From CAYTLQ01 sp964438715 (lineage in GTDB: Bacteria > Bacteroidota > Ignavibacteria > Ignavibacteriales > Ignavibacteriaceae), in assembly GCA_964438715.1 (NCBI GenBank), contig CAYTLQ010000242.1:1-10882 (forward strand): DNA of 10,882 bases, in the 5' to 3' direction. The notes under the pieces are model-generated. The model was not told the DNA's origin and did no database searches. It was given only the letters and a program-made list of their open reading frames with translations. This document shows, in pieces, positions 6,625 to 10,882 of the stretch. The translations under genes and the position numbers were made by a program. Numbering within the stretch: the first letter of the stretch is position 1; the number at the start of each line of letters is the position of its first letter.

Positions 6625-8811
6625 TCAGTTATTCAAAATTTTCAGTTTCGCATACTTAATCATCAGTTGTTTTACATTATTCCCTTCGAATATCACCGTG
6701 ACGCGCTGTTGATCTCCGGCGCCGACAACCTGAGAAACTTTTCCTAATCCAAATTTTTCATGCATTACTCGTATTCCGACCCGCAAATTAATTGCCGATT
6801 TACTAAAATCATGATAATCTACCTTTTCGAAATACTCATAATAGAGCTCTTTTTTTGATTTTCTATTAGCTCGGCGAGCTGCACTTCCATCATCATCAAG
6901 AACATACTGAGGATCGATTTCTTCTATAAAGCGACTTCGGTTTTGATAGGCAACCTCACCAAAACGATATCGTGAACGGGCATGAGAAAGAAAAACTTTT
7001 TTCTTTGCTCTTGTCATGGCAACATAAAACAATCTGCGCTCTTCCTCAATTGAGGCTTCTGAACTGAATCTGTTACTTAAGGGGAAAATATCTTCTTCAA
7101 GTCCGGTGATAAAGACAATAGGAAATTCAAGTCCTTTAGCGCTGTGAATTGTCATAAATGTAACAACATTACTATTGTCTTTCATCATATCAAGATCTGA
7201 AATTAACGATACCTCCTGTAAATAGTCTTCAAGTGTCGCGTTCGGCTTTGCTTCATTATATTCCAATATTGCAGCGAGAATGGAGTTTACATTTTCTAAA
7301 CGTTCAAGCGATTCAATTGTGTTCTCCTCTTTAAACATACTAATAATACCCAACTCATCGATTAATGCGCGGGTTAATTCACTTATTGAGAGTTTGGATT
7401 TAAGCGCAATATATTTATCAAGAAGAATCTTAAAATTTTTAACATTTTTCTGAATTCGCTCTTTTATATCAATGACCTCAAAAACTCTGGCCATTGTATC
7501 AAACAATGTGATATTATGCTTCCTGGAAAATCCAATCATTCTGCGGATCGTTGTCATGCCGATTCCGCGCTGAGGAAAATTCAGAATTCGAAGCAGACTT
7601 TCTTCATCCTTCTGATTATTTAATACCTTCAGGTAAGCAATAACATCTTTTACTTCTTTTCTCTTGTAAAATTCTACACCACCTATAATTCTGTAAGGTA
7701 TCCTCTCTTTCGTAAACACATCTTCCATCGCACGCGACTGAGCATTTGTCCGATAAAAAACTGCAAAGTCGCTGAATGAAATTTTATTAGAATATGCTTC
7801 GTCCCGAATAAGTCTTGCGATCTGATAAGCCTCATCTTTTTCATCTGTACACTTGATTAGGAGACACGGCTCCCCTTTCTCATTTTCAGTGTATAATTTT
7901 TTCGGTATTTGCCGTACATTATTCTTAATGACAGAATGAGCAGCATCGAGTATAGTTTGAGTGGAACGATAATTCTTTTCAAGCCGGTGAACTTTTGTCT
8001 TCTGAAAATCTTTTTCAAAGTTCAGCATATTATCAAGATTTGCGCCTCTCCAACTATAAATACTCTGCGCATCATCACCTACAACACAAATCTGTGAATC
8101 CCTAAATGCCAATAACTTTAGCAATTCATACTGAGCCAGATTAGTATCCTGAAATTCATCAACAAAAAAGTGCTGAAACTTTTTCTTATACTTCTGAAGA
8201 ACTTTTTTATTATTTGTGAATAACTCAATCGGTTTCAGAAGGAGGTCTTCAAAATCCATTGCGTTATTTTCTATCAGTTGCCGTTGGTACTGCTCATAGA
8301 TATCAGCAATTTTTTCTTCATTTGGAGAAGAAACTTTATTTTTGCGGTAATCAGCAGGAAAAATCATGTGATTCTTAAGGTAACTGATTTTATGCCTTAC
8401 CTGATTTGGGGGAATGAGGTCGGTAGAGATATTCAGATCCGTCATTATGTTTTGTACTAACGAAAGGGAATCTTCTGTATCATAGATTGAGAAATTCTTA
8501 GAGTAGCTTATCGATTCAGCTTCCACCCTTAGAATACGGGCAAAAATCGAATGAAAAGTTCCCATCCAAAGGTAATCTGCCTGAGCACCAATGAGTTTTT
8601 TAATTCTCTCTTTCATTTCGTTGGCAGCTTTATTGGTAAAGGTCAGCGCCAGAATACTTTGCGGATCTGCCCCCTTTTCGATAATATAAGCTATTTTATA
8701 GGTAAGAACACGGGTTTTCCCGGAACCAGCGCCCGCCACAATTAACTGTGGTCCATTATTATATTCAACTGCGGCTTTTTGTTCGGGATTCAAGGATTTT
8801 AAATCAATCAT
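6625..8811 (-). CDS. UvrD/PcrA-type ATP-dependent 3'-5' DNA helicase
   Basis: A superfamily 1A helicase of 728 residues that unwinds DNA in nucleotide excision repair, replication restart and removal of stalled complexes. Motifs in ATG-start numbering: Walker A GAGSGKT (27-33), Walker B/DEAD-like VDEFQDT (217-223), motif III GDDAQSIYSWRG (245-256), motif IV KNYRST, motif V HSAKGLEF (556-563) and motif VI YVAMTRAKK (596-604). The C-terminal 50 residues (HEKFGLGKV ... KYAKLKIL) are the Tudor-like tail that in PcrA/UvrD contacts RNA polymerase, suggesting a full-length PcrA-like protein rather than a RecB or Rep form. I chose ATG 8811 because MIDLKSLNPEQ matches the usual family start; a TTG nine codons upstream (8838) is possible but adds residues unlike the family. 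No Shine-Dalgarno is seen. It is first in the unit with the hydrolase and phosphofructokinase. Confidence 0.95.
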   Translation of the reverse strand: MIDLKSLNPEQKAAVEYNNGPQLIVAGAGSGKTRVLTYKIAYIIEKGADPQSILALTFTNKAANEMKERIKKLIGAQADYLWMGTFHSIFARILRVEAESISYSKNFSIYDTEDSLSLVQNIMTDLNISTDLIPPNQVRHKISYLKNHMIFPADYRKNKVSSPNEEKIADIYEQYQRQLIENNAMDFEDLLLKPIELFTNNKKVLQKYKKKFQHFFVDEFQDTNLAQYELLKLLAFRDSQICVVGDDAQSIYSWRGANLDNMLNFEKDFQKTKVHRLEKNYRSTQTILDAAHSVIKNNVRQIPKKLYTENEKGEPCLLIKCTDEKDEAYQIARLIRDEAYSNKISFSDFAVFYRTNAQSRAMEDVFTKERIPYRIIGGVEFYKRKEVKDVIAYLKVLNNQKDEESLLRILNFPQRGIGMTTIRRMIGFSRKHNITLFDTMARVFEVIDIKERIQKNVKNFKILLDKYIALKSKLSISELTRALIDELGIISMFKEENTIESLERLENVNSILAAILEYNEAKPNATLEDYLQEVSLISDLDMMKDNSNVVTFMTIHSAKGLEFPIVFITGLEEDIFPLSNRFSSEASIEEERRLFYVAMTRAKKKVFLSHARSRYRFGEVAYQNRSRFIEEIDPQYVLDDDGSAARRANRKSKKELYYEYFEKVDYHDFSKSAINLRVGIRVMHEKFGLGKVSQVVGAGDQQRVTVIFEGNNVKQLMIKYAKLKILNN

Positions 8812-8827
8812 ACCAAAGTTTAAATTT

Positions 8828-8960
8828 TTAACTTGCAAATATAGCTAAAATACCCACACCAATAAAGATAATAATTTGGAATTGTCCCTTTTTTTCTATA
8901 ACCTAAGTGTTTATTTATTTTTTCTGTATCCTTTTGTAGCTCATCCAGTTGCTTTAAAAT
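8828..8960 (-). pseudogene. Possible small coiled-coil/membrane-helix gene, broken by a one-base shift at an A7 run
   Basis: Not recognised as a known family. On the - strand from 8960 the frame reads ILKQLDELQKDTEKINKHLG, with hydrophobic residues at strict 3-4 heptad spacing (L, L, T, I, L), then reaches a run of seven A (complement of 8889-8895). Skipping one base there gives GQFQ, then IIIFIGVGILAIFAS and a TAA at 8830-8828: a basic stop-transfer stretch and a C-terminal membrane helix. Joined, this is about 43 residues, ending 16 bases before the uvrD ATG. Without the shift the frame stays open to 8820 but encodes an unremarkable tail. No ATG is available; GTG (8975, inside the dnaK terminator), ATT or CTG would have to serve. 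The frame is also in phase with the dnaK stop codon, and open from there. It may be a decayed gene, an assembly indel in a real one, or coincidence. Confidence 0.35.
8836..8843 (-). promoter_or_regulatory. Putative Bacteroidota-type -7 element for the uvrD unit
   Basis: TATATTTG on the - strand fits the TAnnTTTG -7 consensus known for the Bacteroides primary sigma factor. An ATTG (a partial TTTG match) lies about 16 bases upstream, closer than the usual 19 or so. Transcription would begin only some 15-20 bases before the uvrD ATG. The element lies after the dnaK terminator, where a promoter for the helicase unit is expected, but a single eight-base match in AT-rich DNA is weak support, and it overlaps the candidate small reading frame. 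Confidence 0.3.
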
Positions 8961-8987
8961 AAAAAACCCGTCCACCGGGACGGGTTT
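8961..8987 (-). terminator. Intrinsic terminator of dnaK
   Basis: A perfect 10-base-pair stem (AAACCCGTCC, 8964-8973 with 8978-8987) with loop 8974-8977 is followed on the - strand by TTTTTT (8966-8961, three bases shared with the stem). It lies 18 bases beyond the dnaK stop codon. Its orientation fits dnaK, and it insulates the uvrD unit from the chaperone transcript. Confidence 0.9.
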
Positions 8988-9005
8988 ACAGGAAATTATC
9001 AGATT

Positions 9006-10882
9006 TTATTTATCATCATCAACAACTTCATAGCTGGCATCCTGAACTTCCTTTTCTTTTCTTTTATCACTTTCAGGACCGCTCTTCGGAGGCTCAGGAC
9101 CTTCAGCCTTACCCGCAAATGGATTCTCCTGTTGAGTTGATCCGGCTTGTGAGTACATCTTCTGAGAAATTTCACCCCAAACCTTTTGAGTCTGTTCCAA
9201 TGCAGCTTTTATAGTTTCTGCATTATCGGATTTTACAGCATCTTCAAGGTTTGTTAGCTGAGATTCAAGTTTCGACTTTAGATCAGAAGGTATTTTATCT
9301 TTAAATTCCTCTATCTGTTTTTTCGTCTGGAATACCAAACTGTCTGCCTGGTTCTTCAGATCAATAAGTTCGCGCTTCTTTTTATCCTCAGCGGCATGTT
9401 CCTTTGCAGCGTCCTTCATTTTCTGAATTTCTTCCTGCGTCAAACCACTTGAGGAAGTAATACGAATGCTTTGTTCTTTATTAGTAGCTTTATCTTTAGC
9501 CATTACATGAAGAATACCATTAGCATCAATGTCAAAACTAACTTCAATTTGAGGTACCCCTCTAGGCGCTGGTGGAATACCGTCCAGGTGAAATCTTCCT
9601 AAGGTACGGTTATCCGCGGCCATCGGTCTTTCTCCCTGCAATACATGAATTTCAACTGAAGGCTGATTATCACTTGCAGTTGAAAAAACTTCACTCTTTT
9701 TGGTTGGTATAGTGGTATTTGCAGGTATTAACACAGTCATAACACCACCAAGCGTTTCAATTCCAAGTGAAAGTGGCGTAACATCAAGCAACAGAACATC
9801 TTTAACTTCTCCGGTCAATACAGCGCCCTGAATAGCAGCACCAACTGCCACAACTTCATCGGGATTTACGCCTTTATGAGGTTCTTTTCCGAAAAGTTTC
9901 TTCACGAGTTCCTGAACTTTAGGAATACGGGTTGAGCCACCAACAAGAATAACTTCATCAATCTGTGATGGGCTCAGACCTGCGTCTTTCATTGCTTTCT
10001 CGCAAGGAATTCTGGTGCGCTCAATCAAATCGTCTATAAGCTGTTCAAATTTAGCCCTGCTTAGAGAGATGTTCAGGTGCTTAGGTCCATCCTGAGTAGC
10101 AGTAATAAATGGCAAGTTAATCTCTGTGCTATTTGATGAAGAAAGTTCTATCTTAGCTTTCTCCGCAGCTTCCTTCAGTCTTTGCAATGCCATCGGGTCT
10201 TTGCGTAGATCGACTCCTTCTGTTTTCTGGAATTCATCTGCAAGATAGTCGATAAGCCTTTGATCAAAGTCGTCACCGCCAAGATGAGTATCGCCATTGG
10301 TTGATTTAACCTCAAAAACACCCTCTCCTAATTGGAGAATAGAAATATCAAAGGTTCCACCACCTAAATCATATACGGCAACTATTTGCTCTTTGTTCTT
10401 CTTATCCAATCCGTAGGCAAGAGCGGCCGCAGTAGGTTCATTAATAATTCTACGCACTTTGAGTCCGGCAATTTCACCTGCATCTTTTGTGGCTTGTCTT
10501 TGAGCATCGTTAAAATATGCCGGCACAGTAATTACTGCTTCAGTCACCTCCTGTCCGAGATATTCTTCAGCAGTTTTTTTCATTTTCTGAAGAATCATCG
10601 CACTTATTTCTGGTGGAGAATAAACTCTGTCACTCACCTTAATTCTTGCCGAGCGGTTATCACCGGCAACAACGTCATACGGTATCCTCTTTGTTTCGGA
10701 GCCTACTTCATCAATCATACGCCCCATGAAACGCTTAACGGAAAAGATTGTATTTTTTGGATTTGTGATTGCTTGCCTTTTTGCTGGCTGACCAACCAAT
10801 CTTTCACCTGTTTTTGTAAAACCAACTACCGAAGGTGTTGTTCGCCCTCCTTCCGAGTTAGGAATTACAACCGGATCATTAC
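9006..10882 (-). CDS. dnaK: Molecular chaperone DnaK (Hsp70), 5' end cut by the window
   Basis: The Hsp70 chaperone, which binds exposed hydrophobic peptides in the cytoplasm in an ATP cycle run with DnaJ and GrpE. 624 residues are visible. The frame stays open to the right edge, where it begins NDPVVIPNSEGGRTTPSVVG, so about 20-25 N-terminal residues with the phosphate-1 loop (IGIDLGTT) are missing. Visible signatures are VPAYFNDAQR, the NEPTAAALAYG connect-1 region, VYDLGGGTFD (phosphate 2, about residues 169-178 of the visible part), VGGSTRIPKVQ (adenosine/connect 2), the interdomain linker DVLLLDVTPLSLG, the beta-sandwich substrate-binding domain (QGERPMAADNRTLG), the helical lid, and a C-terminal VVDDDK tail resembling the acidic EEVD-like end. 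There is no internal stop. Its own terminator follows 18 bases downstream. No dnaJ, grpE or hrcA is present on the visible side, and heat-shock control elements would lie outside the window. Confidence 0.98.
   Translation of the reverse strand, partial: NDPVVIPNSEGGRTTPSVVGFTKTGERLVGQPAKRQAITNPKNTIFSVKRFMGRMIDEVGSETKRIPYDVVAGDNRSARIKVSDRVYSPPEISAMILQKMKKTAEEYLGQEVTEAVITVPAYFNDAQRQATKDAGEIAGLKVRRIINEPTAAALAYGLDKKNKEQIVAVYDLGGGTFDISILQLGEGVFEVKSTNGDTHLGGDDFDQRLIDYLADEFQKTEGVDLRKDPMALQRLKEAAEKAKIELSSSNSTEINLPFITATQDGPKHLNISLSRAKFEQLIDDLIERTRIPCEKAMKDAGLSPSQIDEVILVGGSTRIPKVQELVKKLFGKEPHKGVNPDEVVAVGAAIQGAVLTGEVKDVLLLDVTPLSLGIETLGGVMTVLIPANTTIPTKKSEVFSTASDNQPSVEIHVLQGERPMAADNRTLGRFHLDGIPPAPRGVPQIEVSFDIDANGILHVMAKDKATNKEQSIRITSSSGLTQEEIQKMKDAAKEHAAEDKKKRELIDLKNQADSLVFQTKKQIEEFKDKIPSDLKSKLESQLTNLEDAVKSDNAETIKAALEQTQKVWGEISQKMYSQAGSTQQENPFAGKAEGPEPPKSGPESDKRKEKEVQDASYEVVDDDK

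Noticed and set aside
8812..8838. TTG at 8838 as the start of the helicase, adding nine residues
   Set aside because: The ATG at 8811 gives the usual family N terminus (LNPEQ close to the start), and the extra residues have no resemblance to the family. The longer form would also overlap the putative promoter.
10797..10799. A TTG as the start of dnaK
   Set aside because: The frame continues open to the window edge and encodes conserved Hsp70 residues (NSEGGRTTPSVVG, then GERLVGQPAKRQ), so the TTG is an internal Leu codon and the gene is cut by the window.

Overview
The window looks like ordinary chromosomal DNA from an AT-rich member of the Bacteroidota/Chlorobi/Ignavibacteriae group, with Ignavibacteria-like lineages the best guess. 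Three things support this: a type IX secretion (T9SS) C-terminal sorting domain of the PNPFN...GVYF type, a large periplasmic beta-propeller/Y_Y_Y sensor kinase of the class common in these phyla, and the near absence of Shine-Dalgarno sequences (only one of the four visible protein gene starts has a clear one). The assignment is inference; no 16S rRNA or ribosomal protein gene is present.

Layout. Bases 1-49 are the 3' part of a tRNA on the + strand, with anticodon GTG (His). Everything else is on the - strand. At 98-3253 is a propeller-type membrane sensor histidine kinase with no receiver or DNA-binding domain. It appears to have its own promoter (about 3298-3325), just beyond a strong terminator (3332-3360). 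That terminator ends the transcription unit in front of it, which reads uvrD/pcrA-type helicase (6625-8811), secreted GHL10-type glycoside hydrolase-like protein (4769-6619), pyrophosphate-type phosphofructokinase (3372-4733). The gaps inside the unit are 5 and 35 bases, so co-transcription is likely. A second strong terminator (8961-8987) separates this unit from dnaK (9006 to beyond the right edge), whose first 20-odd codons lie outside the window.

How the genes fit together. UvrD/PcrA and DnaK are housekeeping genes for DNA repair and protein folding. The phosphofructokinase carries the Asp and Lys residues that mark pyrophosphate-dependent enzymes, suggesting PPi-linked glycolysis or gluconeogenesis. 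The GHL10 protein and the sensor kinase are the lineage-specific part: one is probably exported through T9SS to act on an extracellular glycan, the other probably senses a periplasmic ligand. No direct functional link between the helicase, hydrolase and kinase is evident; shared transcription may be only positional.

The least explained stretch is the roughly 150-base gap between dnaK and uvrD. Read on the - strand it holds an amphipathic, coiled-coil-like reading frame that becomes a near-perfect C-terminal membrane helix if one base is skipped at a run of seven A. It could be a decayed small membrane-protein gene, a sequencing indel in a real one, or chance. No CRISPR, insertion sequence, phage gene or defence system was seen.
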